Below are positions 22,333-31,210 of a stretch of 31,290 nucleotides of DNA, in pieces. Position 1 is the first letter of the stretch, and every line of letters begins with the position of its first letter. The notes under the pieces are model-generated. The model was not told the DNA's origin. It did no database searches and saw only the letters and a program-made list of their open reading frames with translations. Both the position numbers and the translations under genes were made by a program. The stretch comes from Bacillota bacterium (GTDB lineage Bacteria > Bacillota > Desulfotomaculia > Desulfotomaculales > JAJYZD01): NCBI GenBank assembly GCA_021800315.1, contig JAJYZD010000006.1, positions 1 to 31,290 on the forward strand. The letters are read 5' to 3'.

Positions 22333-22489
22333 GCTGCAATCAATTGGACTAACCCCAGCAATATAAGGCGGGACAGCCTGATATTGAACCTGTTTGTCAG
22401 TATTATTAGCCTATACGGTATAGCACTGAATTGGCAAGGTATATTTCTGGATACTCTCCAGTAATAGGCAAAGCGACAACATGTTTATA

Positions 22490-22518
22490 GCATATTACGA
22501 AGGATATTTGCCACACTA
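22490..22518 (+). promoter_or_regulatory. Possible sigma-G promoter of the 22553 gene
   Basis: GCATA (22490-22494) and CACACTA (22512-22518, one change from CATACTA) are 17 bp apart, 34 bp before the start codon. The region is AT-rich, so chance is possible. Confidence 0.35.
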
Positions 22519-22552
22519 ATAGAGGGTTCAATAATATTAAAGGAGTGACACG

Positions 22553-22993
22553 ATGTATCAATGCCAGAATCCGTTTATTGGAGCAGCCGTACAACACTTT
22601 CAAACGGTGATCGGTGAGTCGGGCCGCGCGGCTAACAACTCCCAGGCCCTTGTGGCGGCTTGTGACGAGATTCTCGCCGGCGTCCAGGCGGGCAACCTCC
22701 AGGGCACTCTGGCCGCGGCGCAAAACGCGCGCAACCTGGCGGCCCAGTTGACCGACTCGACCCGGATGCTGAACCAGGCCGTGCTCCAGCACTTTGAACG
22801 GGCTTCCTTCCTGATGGGCAAGATCCAGAGCCGGATCAACGATGTCGCAGGCGCCCTGCAGCAGGTCAGAATGACCGGACTGGCGGCTGGAACCTACACC
22901 TACCCCAATCCGTGGCAGGCGCCCTGGCAGGGTGTGAGCCCGTGGCACTATGGCGCCGGCTGGCAGACGCAGCAGATGCCTTTGTTGATGTAG
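22553..22993 (+). CDS. Hypothetical protein, helical with Trp/Pro/Tyr-rich tail
   Basis: 146 residues, ATG 22553 with AAGGAG seven bases upstream and a clear terminator behind. I do not recognise the family. Residues 8-105 look like long amphipathic helices rich in Ala, Gln and Asn (AACDEILAGVQAGNLQGTLAAAQNARNLAAQL cut by Ser/Thr turns). The last 35 residues switch to GTYTYPNPWQAPWQGVSPW, a tail with four tryptophans. There is no signal peptide or membrane segment. The divergent SASP gene and a possible forespore promoter suggest a spore coat or core role; this is inference. Confidence 0.75.
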   Translation: MYQCQNPFIGAAVQHFQTVIGESGRAANNSQALVAACDEILAGVQAGNLQGTLAAAQNARNLAAQLTDSTRMLNQAVLQHFERASFLMGKIQSRINDVAGALQQVRMTGLAAGTYTYPNPWQAPWQGVSPWHYGAGWQTQQMPLLM

Positions 22994-23007
22994 CTGGCTG
23001 AGAGGGG

Positions 23008-23040
23008 AGTACCGCCGCACTTGCGCGGCGGTACTTTTTT
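23008..23040 (+). terminator. Intrinsic terminator of the 22553 gene
   Basis: Perfect 11-base stem AGTACCGCCGC / GCGGCGGTACT, loop ACTTGC, followed by a run of T (23035-23040). Confidence 0.93.
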
Positions 23041-23311
23041 GCTCCCCAGCCTGCGGCAATACAGAAGGATAGCGGACGATTCCGGAATTGAGATTATCGG
23101 GCAGGAGACCGGTAAAGGTTTCCCGGCGACAGCACCGCGGCCGGCCGGGAAATAGCGGTCGAGCCCCATGCCGTCACGGCTTCTGGCAGCGTCGGTTTCC
23201 TGGGCCTGGATCCATTGCAAAGGTGATCCAGATTGCGGTAGAGGAAAGGTTGGCCGGCCTTCTTCTCACGGAGGATGAATCGGGGCCGCTGGGCGTCCGG
23301 TGTGCCACCGG
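23041..23311. other. Gene-free 270-bp stretch
   Basis: It lies between two convergent genes. No open frame has a ribosome site or recognisable protein pattern. I see no terminator for the minus-strand nuclease gene here. Confidence 0.5.
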
Positions 23312-26284
23312 TCACTCTTTTCGATCCAGGACCAGTTCGTAGCCGGTTTCCCGGCGTACCGTCTCCACCACCTCCAGCCACTTCGGATCGTCGCCGGCCG
23401 GCGGTGTCCCCAGCTTCAGCCGCACTTGGCCGGAATCCTGGTGGAAGCCTGGTTCCCGGATCAAAGTCCACCCGGGCGGGATCTGCCTTTTGACCAGGTT
23501 TTTCACCTCGTTCTGGTTGGGGTCTTTCTTGATAAACAGCGGCCAGCCGGTTTTGCGGGAGAGCGCGCTTAATGCGTCCAAATAACGGCGGCCGACCTGC
23601 GGGGTGATGAAGGCGACTTCGATAGCCTGGTTCTTCCGGCCCGTCTTGTAAACGCGGGCGCCTTGCAAGGCCAGTTCCTCCCTGACTACCGCGTAGGCCT
23701 TGTTTATCTCCATCTGTTCGCTGCCTGCCGATGCGCTCACCGGGGGGGCAGGAGCGTCGGGTTGAGCGTTGATCAGCAGCGCGTAGCCGGCGGCCTCCCG
23801 GAAAAGGTTCTCCACTCGCGCTGTGTCGGCCCCTTCGGGCAGGTTGCACTGCACGGTCACCAGTCCTTTTTCCCGGTGCCAGGCCGGTGTCTTGAGAATC
23901 GTCCAGCCGGTCGGCACTATCTCGTAAACCAGTGCCAGGAGGGCCGGCTGGTTGGCTTCCGGATGAACGGCGATCTGCCAGCCGGTGGCGGCCGGGAGTT
24001 CGTCCAGGATGGTGGCGTACCGGGTGGCGGCGGTTTGGGGGAAATTGAAATAGAGGGTGATCTCCCCTTTCTCCCGGTTTACCCCCTGGCGGTAGAGACC
24101 GGCCTCCGCCGGCATGGTATCCCGGATCAGGGACAGGGCGGCGTTTTGTTCCATCAAGTTGGAAATAGCGATGGACGCCTCCGCTGTATCGGCGGGCCCG
24201 TCTCCGACCGCCTGCCAAAGATTCCCTTCCACAGGAAGGAATTCCCCGTGCAGGTTCAGGCGCCAGAGTAAGGCCAGGCGGTGGGCCGGATCGGCCGGGT
24301 CGAGGGAAAGTCTTTCGGCCAATTGGGGGACGGAAAGAGGCCCATGTTCACGCAGGACCGTCCGGATGAAATCCGGTTTCAGCTTTTTGAAAACCGGCCG
24401 CATCTGCTGCAGGTACCGGTGCAGCCTCGTTTTTTCCGTACCGGGGTCCGGCGGGACGGAGGCGCCTTCCCATGGTCCGATGATTTCCAGCAGTTCCTCC
24501 GCTCCGTGCCGGGTGCCGTCCTGGCCGCTGATTAAAACGTCCAAGCCGTCAAAGGCCACGCCGTAGCAGAAACCGGCCCGGATTTGTCCGGCGCGGTCCC
24601 TGAGCAGGACCAGTTTTCCGGGGAGATCACTCCCGAGAGCGGTCATCAGGGCCGTTCGCTGCCGGGCCAGGTCGACTTCTTCGGGGCCCCTGGCCCGGTG
24701 AAAGTAAGGGTGCCGCCAGTCGGGCGAGAAGAAGAGGCGGTCCTCCTGGAGAGCACGGCTGATCGCCCCGCTTTGGTCCCCGGTCACATAAGCGCCGTAC
24801 CAGACGGCGGCGATATCTTCCGCGGTATACAGTTTCCGGGGCCCGGTTTCCTGGATATGGACCCAGATCCGCTGGAGATCCGGCTCGCCATCCCCTATGC
24901 CGGCGCTCTGATCCGGCCGGGTTTGAGAAGCGGTCCGGCCGAAGCGAAACGGCAGGCAGTCGCCGTTTTCGGGTCTTAAGACCGAAAAGGGGCGGCCGGC
25001 GAGTCTTTGCGCCAGGGCTGCCCGGCTGTCGGCGTCACCGTGAACCAGTGCCACCGCCCGGGGCCGCAGTTGTTCCACCAGGGAGCAGAGCGCTCCGGCG
25101 TCGGCGTGGGCCGACAATCCGTACTGGGCGACCTTGCAGGTTACCTTGAACGTACGTTCCCCCAGGGTGACGGTCCGGGCGTCCAGTCCCTGCGCCATTT
25201 CCACCAGGCGCCGGCCGGGGCTCTCCTCGTCCTGGTAACCGCAGAAGAGAACGGCGTTTTGCGGATCCCCGACGAGTTTCTCCGCGTAATACTGGCTGGG
25301 ACCGCCGGCCAGCATGCCGGAACTGGATACGATGCACGCGGGAGGTCCGGCCAGGATCCTATCCCTCTGGGCGGCGTTGTTAACCGTCATTACCGGGCCT
25401 TTCGGGCGATAGAAGGGATTGTCGCCGTTTTCGATCGCGGCCCGTACCGGGCGGTTCAAGTATTCGGGGAAATTGAGGTAGCACTGGCACACGGAACGTA
25501 CCAACCCGTCCACGTAAACCGGAAACCTGGGGATACGCCCGCTCTTTTGCAGCGACTGGAGAAGGAGGATTATCTCCTGGGAACGGCCCAGGGCGAAGGC
25601 GGGGATAAGGACCGTGCCGCCTTCGGCGACCGTCCGGGCCACTTCCCGTCCCAGTCTGGTTTCCTCAAGCTCCCGGTCGGCATGGAGGCGGTTGCCGTAG
25701 GTGCTTTCCAGGACCAGCAAGTCGGGGCGGTAGGGCGGTAGAACCATGGCCCCGATGGTGCGCTGGTTCAGCGAATGAACGTCGCCGGTGACCAGCACGT
25801 TGCCTTCCGGCCCGGAAAGGCCGATCATGGCCGCGCCCAGGATGTGGCCGGCCGGAAAGAAGGTGGCGGACGCCCCGCCGGGCAGGGAGAGGGTGTTTCC
25901 GGCGGGTACCGGCACCACCCGGGTAAACAGGCTGGTCACCACTTCGGCGTCGTAGAGGGGACATTCCATCTCCTGTTCGGCTTTGAGCGCCATTAGCTTG
26001 ATGGCGTCGGACAGCAGGACCCGCATCAGGTGGGCGGTGGGCGCGGTCGCATATACCGGTGCCTCCGGGAAGGCCTGGTGGATCAGGGGGATGGCGCCGA
26101 TGTGGTCCATGTGGGCATGGGTGACCAGGATCGCGTCCAGTCGGTCGATGGGGGTGAAGTCGGGCAGGGGATCGCGCCCGCCCATCCTGATACCGGCGTC
26201 GACCAGGTAGCGGGCGCCGTCCACGGCGAGGTAAAGGCAACTGGCGCCCACCTCGTGGGCGCCGCCCAGGAAATGCACTTGCAA
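23312..26284 (-). CDS. Beta-CASP metallo-beta-lactamase nuclease with long duplicated C-terminal extension
   Basis: 990 residues. Residues 1-200 are a metallo-beta-lactamase domain (THAHMDH at 55-61, H147, D168), 200-330 the beta-CASP insert, and H393 (GLSAHAD) and H415 (LVHGD) complete the two-metal site, as in RNase J/CPSF-like nucleases; this core is about 450 residues. The further 540 residues are unusual: 470-540 (KLYTAEDIAAVWYG...), a winged-helix-like part at 630-695, and two related modules at about 710-840 and 857-990 sharing (V/I)PxGWT-I-(K/R)-x-P and a closing GY-L motif. RNA or DNA as substrate is unproven. Start is TTG 26284 with GGGAGAG upstream; GTG 26278 is an alternative. Confidence 0.83.
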   Translation of the reverse strand: MQVHFLGGAHEVGASCLYLAVDGARYLVDAGIRMGGRDPLPDFTPIDRLDAILVTHAHMDHIGAIPLIHQAFPEAPVYATAPTAHLMRVLLSDAIKLMALKAEQEMECPLYDAEVVTSLFTRVVPVPAGNTLSLPGGASATFFPAGHILGAAMIGLSGPEGNVLVTGDVHSLNQRTIGAMVLPPYRPDLLVLESTYGNRLHADRELEETRLGREVARTVAEGGTVLIPAFALGRSQEIILLLQSLQKSGRIPRFPVYVDGLVRSVCQCYLNFPEYLNRPVRAAIENGDNPFYRPKGPVMTVNNAAQRDRILAGPPACIVSSSGMLAGGPSQYYAEKLVGDPQNAVLFCGYQDEESPGRRLVEMAQGLDARTVTLGERTFKVTCKVAQYGLSAHADAGALCSLVEQLRPRAVALVHGDADSRAALAQRLAGRPFSVLRPENGDCLPFRFGRTASQTRPDQSAGIGDGEPDLQRIWVHIQETGPRKLYTAEDIAAVWYGAYVTGDQSGAISRALQEDRLFFSPDWRHPYFHRARGPEEVDLARQRTALMTALGSDLPGKLVLLRDRAGQIRAGFCYGVAFDGLDVLISGQDGTRHGAEELLEIIGPWEGASVPPDPGTEKTRLHRYLQQMRPVFKKLKPDFIRTVLREHGPLSVPQLAERLSLDPADPAHRLALLWRLNLHGEFLPVEGNLWQAVGDGPADTAEASIAISNLMEQNAALSLIRDTMPAEAGLYRQGVNREKGEITLYFNFPQTAATRYATILDELPAATGWQIAVHPEANQPALLALVYEIVPTGWTILKTPAWHREKGLVTVQCNLPEGADTARVENLFREAAGYALLINAQPDAPAPPVSASAGSEQMEINKAYAVVREELALQGARVYKTGRKNQAIEVAFITPQVGRRYLDALSALSRKTGWPLFIKKDPNQNEVKNLVKRQIPPGWTLIREPGFHQDSGQVRLKLGTPPAGDDPKWLEVVETVRRETGYELVLDRKE

Positions 26285-26332
26285 ACGAATCTCTCCCTTG
26301 AAGCCGGGGTGGACGGACGGTGGAACCGCCGT

Positions 26333-26346
26333 CCGGTGATCACCGG
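26333..26346. promoter_or_regulatory. 14-bp palindrome in the beta-CASP leader
   Basis: CCGGTGATCACCGG is a perfect palindrome located just downstream of the predicted transcription start, followed by a GGACGG/CCGTCC hairpin. It may be an operator or an RNA stem. Confidence 0.3.
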
Positions 26347-26356
26347 CCCAAGGGTT

Positions 26357-26385
26357 ATCCTAACATATCACTAACGGGTAGACAA
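26357..26385 (-). promoter_or_regulatory. Sigma-A promoter of the beta-CASP gene
   Basis: On the minus strand TTGTCT (26385-26380) and TAGGAT (26362-26357) are 17 bp apart, about 70 bp before the start codon. Confidence 0.6.
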
Positions 26386-26680
26386 TACCATCCCCGGCGG
26401 AGCCTGGGAAAAACTCAAACCGCTATAACGGGACTCGGTTGGATGCCCGGTTCCGGCTATAGTTTGGATAATACAGGGAAAGCCTTTTTCCCGCAGTCAG
26501 GCAACTCCAGCGGATGGGTCCGTCCTGAAAGAAAAGACGTGTGTTCAAGAAGTGTGATGTGCTCGGAACTTTGAGTTGACGGAGGTACTTTGAGTATTTC
26601 CAGATAGTATCCAGTTTCCTTGGCCTTCATTAGTCAATGCTGAAAAAAATCTAAAATATTTCTAAAAGATGGGGTGAAAG

Positions 26681-26708
26681 TTGCATAGCCGTTTCAACAG
26701 TGTATAAT
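26681..26708 (+). promoter_or_regulatory. Sigma-A promoter of the LCP gene
   Basis: TTGCAT at 26681-26686 and a perfect TATAAT at 26703-26708, 16 bp apart, leaving a leader of about 100 bases. Confidence 0.65.
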
Positions 26709-26813
26709 TAGGTATCGAGAACCGCTCGAACCTTGCTGCCATGTTAATGTCTTTGCCAGATATTATATATATTAACTATTTAAGTAATTATCTTCTTTGA
26801 AGGAAGTCGGGCA

Positions 26814-27965
26814 ATGTTTCACCATGCAAAAAACCAGCGACAACGCCGGCGCAGCAAAACGAGAGTGGTCATCATCGCATTGTGCGCCGTGGCGGTATTC
26901 GGCCTTGCGGGCCTGGCGACGGCGTCGTGGTTCGGTACCCCGTTAAATTCCCTGGTTACCGGCAAGCCGATCCAAACACCCAAGACCTTCCTCCTCATGG
27001 GCGAACGGGGCAATCTCAAGAATACTCCTTTCGGCAGTGGCGGTTCGCGTTTAACCGACAGTATGATAGTGGTACATCTGGAGCCAAAACACCACCGCAT
27101 CATTTTTCTATCGGTGCCCAGGGATACACGGGTCAACTTGGCCGGTCACGGGACCGCCAAGATCAACGCCGCGAATGCGTACGGTGGTCCCAGCCTCGCC
27201 ATGCATACGGTTAACGGGCTTTTGGGTACCCACATCACCAATTACGTAATGGTGAACTTCAGCGGCTTTGAAGCGGTGGTCAACACTCTGGGAGGTGTTA
27301 AACTGGATGTCAAGGAGCCCATGTATTACCAGGGGGGGCCAAACACCAGTATCGACCTGTCCAGTGGCGTTCAGCGGTTGAACGGCCGGAAAGCCCTGGA
27401 GTTCGTCCGTTACCGGAGGTTCCCGCTGGGAGACATCCAGCGCACTCTGGACCAGCAGGAGTTTATTCTGGCCGTCTTGCACCAGTTTCTGCAGCCGGGC
27501 ACCATTCTCAAGCTGCCATCTCTTGCGGTGGAGTTGCGTCGAGCCGTCCAAACCAACGTCCCCCTCGGACAGATGATGGCCATCGGCGCCGAAGCAAAAC
27601 AGATGGAGCACGACCGGATCATTCACGAAACCCTGCCCGGGGCCTTTCTGAACCTTAACCTCAGTTACTGGGAAGTGCTGCCGGGTGATGCCCGAAAGGC
27701 ATGGCAGGCGCTCCTGGCTGGTAAAACCATGCCGCTTTTTGACCCCGCCGCCCAGGCTGCAGCGAAGTCCCTGGTAGAAGCATCCCACCCCGTTAAGGCC
27801 AATCCTCCGGCGGTTACGGGGGAAGTTTACGGGCAAAAAGCCTCCGGCCAGCCGAACGGCACGGGGACCCTTGTCCAGCAGGAGCCGGCCACCGCGAAGG
27901 CTCAAAATAATGCGGCCGGCAGCGTTACTTTCCGGGCGCTGCCCGGCCCGGCGGGGGGCGCGTAA
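26814..27965 (+). CDS. LytR-CpsA-Psr (LCP) family membrane protein
   Basis: 383 residues. A basic N-terminus and one membrane helix (18-40) are followed by the extracellular LCP domain: LLMGERG at 60-66, GSRLTDSMIVV from 77, SVPRDTRV at 100-107, KINAANAYGG from 116 and RYRRFPLGDIQRTLDQQEFI from 199. These arginines and aspartates bind the pyrophosphate of a polyprenyl lipid. LCP proteins transfer teichoic acids or other glycopolymers from lipid carriers to peptidoglycan. The last 70 residues are low-complexity, Gln/Ala/Pro-rich. ATG 26814 has AAGGA nine bases upstream. It stands alone, with two envelope-type genes downstream. Confidence 0.93.
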   Translation: MFHHAKNQRQRRRSKTRVVIIALCAVAVFGLAGLATASWFGTPLNSLVTGKPIQTPKTFLLMGERGNLKNTPFGSGGSRLTDSMIVVHLEPKHHRIIFLSVPRDTRVNLAGHGTAKINAANAYGGPSLAMHTVNGLLGTHITNYVMVNFSGFEAVVNTLGGVKLDVKEPMYYQGGPNTSIDLSSGVQRLNGRKALEFVRYRRFPLGDIQRTLDQQEFILAVLHQFLQPGTILKLPSLAVELRRAVQTNVPLGQMMAIGAEAKQMEHDRIIHETLPGAFLNLNLSYWEVLPGDARKAWQALLAGKTMPLFDPAAQAAAKSLVEASHPVKANPPAVTGEVYGQKASGQPNGTGTLVQQEPATAKAQNNAAGSVTFRALPGPAGGA

Positions 27966-28393
27966 CCTGGCTGTGTACGGTTGGTCTTAGCGTCCAGGGC
28001 GTAATATTGGTTTTAACCAACGGTGCCATCGAGCTGAAAGGTGTTTCCGTGCGGGCTGGAAACCACGGTGCGGAACTTGTCCTTGCGGCTTTTTTCATGC
28101 CCGGCATCCAGGAGGCCGCCGTCAGCGGGCCGGTCCTCTCACCGGGTGCCGGGCACCTCTTTCCGCCAATACCGGACTGACCCGGGCTGGCGATGCTTTT
28201 CGTACCGTTATCCGCCAACGATACGGCAACTATCGACAAACTTGGCGGCAGGCTCATGGGACCGGTCCTGCCCCCGGCGGAACTAAAGGTCCCGGGATGG
28301 CAGGCCGGGGATTACGTGGCTGACTACGTCGAACAAGGCCACTTCTCCCCCGGCTTGAGTTACACTTCTAATCTACTTCTAATCCGCCTTTAA
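27966..28393 (+). pseudogene. Coding-like frame interrupted by one in-frame TGA
   Basis: One reading frame runs from about 27990 to the TAA at 28391-28393 with a single stop, TGA at 28181-28183. Before it: TNGAIELKGVSVRAG...LFPPIPD; after it: PGLAMLFVPLSANDTATIDK...YTSNLLLIRL. Both halves have ordinary protein composition and share a GPVL-(S/P)-P motif, so they look like parts of one protein of 110-130 residues. I know no family for it. Decay by a nonsense mutation is the simplest reading; UGA as selenocysteine is possible but no convincing hairpin follows it. It has no clear start site. Confidence 0.4.
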
Positions 28394-28502
28394 TGCCATG
28401 TTAATGAATTTATAGGAACGTAGAGGGGTGGCGGATACGTCTGGTCATGTCGATCTGCCGGCCCGGTAACTAACCGGTAACCAGGAGGGTGTTAAAAAAG
28501 GA

Positions 28503-28682
28503 ATGATGACAGTAACAGTGAACAAGCATCAGCAGAATGTCGCCAAATTTATGCCAAAAAATGCTGAATTAGCACACCAGGATTTGCGCCGAGACCGATA
28601 TATCTGTTTTTCAATGCCTTCTCGGTACTTTCCAGGAAGGGGTGAATCCGGTGACGGTGACGCTTTCGACAAAGAGATATAA
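28503..28682 (+). CDS. Small ORF overlapping the start of the glycosidase gene
   Basis: 59 residues from ATG 28503 (or 28506), with AGGA directly before it and AGGAGG 14 bases upstream. It overlaps the next gene by about 32 bases in another frame. The peptide (MMTVTVNKHQQNVAKFMPKN...) is charged and fits no family I know. It might couple translation of the larger gene, or be spurious. Confidence 0.3.
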   Translation: MMTVTVNKHQQNVAKFMPKNAELAHQDLRRDRYICFSMPSRYFPGRGESGDGDAFDKEI

Positions 28683-30561
28683 ATTCAATCGGCCGGGCCG
28701 ACTGGTGTTCGTATTACTGACAGGCGTTTTTCTTCTTATCGTTTGGATTCACAGGCCGGAGAAAGCTATGCCCTTTCCGCTTGGGAACACTGACCTGAAC
28801 AGCATTTCCGCCGATCTGAACCAGCTTAAACCGCAACCAGTGCAGGTGATAACAAATGGGTCCGGACAGCAGGAAATATATGCTATTGGCGGTTCCGCGC
28901 AGCACCCATCGGAAATCCTGGTCGACGCCCGCTTCGGTCAGTCGCAGGCCAACATTTACCGCATAAAAGTAAACTGGGTAAATGGGAGACCGGAATTTGT
29001 ACTCCCCCCACGCGATCTTACCCTGAATCAATTGTCATCCAGCCAGGATCTGGTCATAGACTCCCCTTTCATCGCTTATTTAAACACTGTGCAAAATCAA
29101 GTACAGTCTTTGACCTTGCTCAATCTCGCCAATAACAGCAATAAGGTATTCGCCTTTACCGGAAATATAACGTCGGCCAGTCTGTTACCGGTATCCCAGC
29201 AACAACTGGATGTTCGCTTTCAATCGTCCGATTCCGTCTCACATACGGCCGTGCTGAGCATTAGTAGCACTGGGCAGTCGCTTTCAAACTCGCCATTACT
29301 TATGCCGATATCACCAGTCGTAAATAACAATACTCCCTTTATCAAACTGGTGGAGGCTGTAAGACGCTATATTGGTCCGGGTGTCGTAGCTTCCATTGAA
29401 AACGCCTGGTACGGTCTTAAAGACGAGCTAACCCGCTATTCATACTTGTTGACACACCCGGACGGAACGCCACAGGCGCCGGCCGGCGTCAGGCCGGCGG
29501 CGCAAACGCCTCTTATAACGGTTAACGCCGGCGTGGTAAATGTCCGGAGCGGGCCTGGTACCGGTTACAGCGTTCTAACCACGGTAAGCCGGGGTGAAGA
29601 ACTGACCGTACTCGGGAAATCGGGCCGGTGGTACAAGATTACGACCCCGGGCGGGAAACGGGGATGGATAGCCGGCTGGCTTACCGTTCCTGCTTCAACG
29701 CGGACACCGGGCGGTCAGACGGGTACCTCCGCTTCTACCGCGCCGATATCCTGGCAGACCATAGGTCCCACGGTTGCCGGAAGGGCCGTCCTGAAAGAGG
29801 CCGTGGTGCATCCTGATCCTTTGCGCCCTTATGCCACCGCCCATCTCGTCCTTATCGACCCTGCTTACGTCAGTCTTCATCTGGTGGCCGGCACCAGGGA
29901 GCCCAAATCCCTCACCGGTATCCACGGCACCGGGGAAATACCCGTGTCCCCGTCGATCCGCAGCCGCGTTATCGCCGCGTTCAATGCCGGTTTCAAATCC
30001 AGGGACGGACACGGGGGGGAACTGGCCGACTCGAAGCTTTATCTTCCGCCCAAAACCGGCCTGGGCACGGTGGCGATCTACCGCAGCGGCAAAGTGGCCA
30101 TCGGATCGTGGGGGCAGGAGGTGTTACCCTCGCCGCAGATAGTTTCCTTCCGCCAAAACCTGCCCCTGATAATTGACCACGGCATCTTAAACCCCAATAT
30201 CCAAAATCAGAAAGACTGGGGTGTCACCGTAGGTAATTCCACCCGGGTGTGGCGTTCCGGCCTGGGTATCACCGCGAGTGGACAACTGATTTACGCGGCC
30301 GGACATCCCCTTTCCGCCCGAACCCTTGCTTTGGCCCTGCAATCGGCTGGTTGCCGGCGAGCCATGCAACTCGACATCAACAATTACTGGGTTACTTTCA
30401 ATTTGTATCACTGGGTGACAGGCAATGGGGGGTATTTGGTGGGAACAAAGCTTACCCCATCCATGCACCGCTCAGCCAACCGTTACCTGAGTCCCGATTC
30501 CAGGGATTTCTTCTATCTCACCATGAAGAAGGGGGGGTCAAGCAGCCGGATTGCGGGATGA
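28651..30561 (+). CDS. Membrane-anchored SH3 / phosphodiester glycosidase (NAGPA) domain protein
   Basis: About 636 residues. Counting from the alternative GTG 28642, a membrane helix lies at 20-37, a 250-residue region of unknown fold follows, then a bacterial SH3 domain at 291-349 (VNAGVVNVRSGPGTGYSVL...GRWYKI...RGWIAGWL) and a phosphodiester-glycosidase (NAGPA/DUF2233) domain at about 380-630, with AAFNAGF, LIIDHGI, WRSGLGITASGQLIYAAG and MQLDINNYW. The protein should face outside and bind or trim cell-wall glycopolymer. GTG 28651 fits the AAGGGGTGA site best. The first half is clearly more AT-rich than the rest of the window. Confidence 0.83.
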   Translation: MTVTLSTKRYKFNRPGRLVFVLLTGVFLLIVWIHRPEKAMPFPLGNTDLNSISADLNQLKPQPVQVITNGSGQQEIYAIGGSAQHPSEILVDARFGQSQANIYRIKVNWVNGRPEFVLPPRDLTLNQLSSSQDLVIDSPFIAYLNTVQNQVQSLTLLNLANNSNKVFAFTGNITSASLLPVSQQQLDVRFQSSDSVSHTAVLSISSTGQSLSNSPLLMPISPVVNNNTPFIKLVEAVRRYIGPGVVASIENAWYGLKDELTRYSYLLTHPDGTPQAPAGVRPAAQTPLITVNAGVVNVRSGPGTGYSVLTTVSRGEELTVLGKSGRWYKITTPGGKRGWIAGWLTVPASTRTPGGQTGTSASTAPISWQTIGPTVAGRAVLKEAVVHPDPLRPYATAHLVLIDPAYVSLHLVAGTREPKSLTGIHGTGEIPVSPSIRSRVIAAFNAGFKSRDGHGGELADSKLYLPPKTGLGTVAIYRSGKVAIGSWGQEVLPSPQIVSFRQNLPLIIDHGILNPNIQNQKDWGVTVGNSTRVWRSGLGITASGQLIYAAGHPLSARTLALALQSAGCRRAMQLDINNYWVTFNLYHWVTGNGGYLVGTKLTPSMHRSANRYLSPDSRDFFYLTMKKGGSSSRIAG

Positions 30562-30859
30562 GTTGCCGGTGGAACGGCCCGACGGGCCGCGCCCGGGTGA
30601 GGACGGCGACGGGCAGGATGGCTCGGAAAACGGCTCCAGTTGCACTCCATTACAACCACTCTCCTCGCCAAATGATAATTGGTGGTCGGCCGCAGTTCCG
30701 CAGGCAACGACCAGACCCTGGCGGCGTACGGGTCGACTTGTTCCCGCCGGCGGGGCGGTGGGTACCGGCGGCACCCACCGCAGCCGGAAAATCGCCGGCG
30801 ATCTGTTGCCATCCTTTCACGCAAACGGCAACTTTCTGCGGAGGAGTAACGGCTATCCG
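30562..30859. other. Gene-free 298-bp stretch
   Basis: No frame in either direction has a ribosome site or a family pattern; the open frames are GC-driven. No terminator was identified after the glycosidase gene. Confidence 0.45.
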
Positions 30860-31210
30860 TCACCCTTTCCCGTTGGTCCCAATAGGTCCGCCCCAGGTTA
30901 TTGTATCGCCTGTCCCGGACGGCGGCGTCAGACTAACCTTCTGCAGTTGCGCGTCCCAATGCGCCTGGTAGCCGAAGGCGTTGGCGAAGTATCTCGTCGG
31001 TACGAAGATCCGGCCGTTTACGTCGACGGGTGCCACGTCCATCGCTTCTTCGACGCCGTCTATCTTCAGGAATTTACGGCCAAGGGTGAAACTCACCGAA
31101 TGGCCCTCGAAGGCGAACGTGGCCGTTTTGAGGTTCTGATTCCACGTAATGTCGGAGTCGCTCATGCCTATGGCGTAACCGTTCCTAGCAACGTAAGCAA
31201 ACCTTAGCAT
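30860..31210 (-). pseudogene. Copper-amine-oxidase-like N-terminal (stalk) domain, 5'-truncated
   Basis: 116 residues. MSDSDITWNQNLKTATF and then APVDVNGRIFVPTRYFANAFGYQAHWDAQLQKVSL are two consecutive parts of the stalk domain common in Firmicute surface proteins (normally VPLR.VAE.LG..V.WD). The first repeat begins in the middle, there is no signal peptide, the ATG at 31210 lacks a ribosome site and a stop (TAG) stands two codons before it. The frame seems to have lost its 5' part, though a frameshift near 31210 joining sequence beyond the window cannot be excluded. A complete relative would be exported and bind the cell wall. Confidence 0.5.

Larger units (their letters stand above)
26285..26813. 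other. Divergent intergenic region, 529 bp
   Basis: It contains the promoter and palindrome of the beta-CASP gene on the left and the LCP-gene promoter on the right. The right 200 bp are AT-rich, and CTTTGAGT occurs twice within 27 bases near 26570-26595. No gene or known riboswitch was recognised. Confidence 0.5.

Noticed and set aside
26737..28406. TGCCATGTTAATG present before the LCP gene (26737) and again near 28394
   Set aside because: A single shared 13-mer in AT-richer DNA is expected by chance in a window of this size; no symmetry or further copies.
28400..28641. Cyclic-di-GMP or other riboswitch in the glycosidase leader
   Set aside because: I looked for the GEMM core and a following terminator and found neither.
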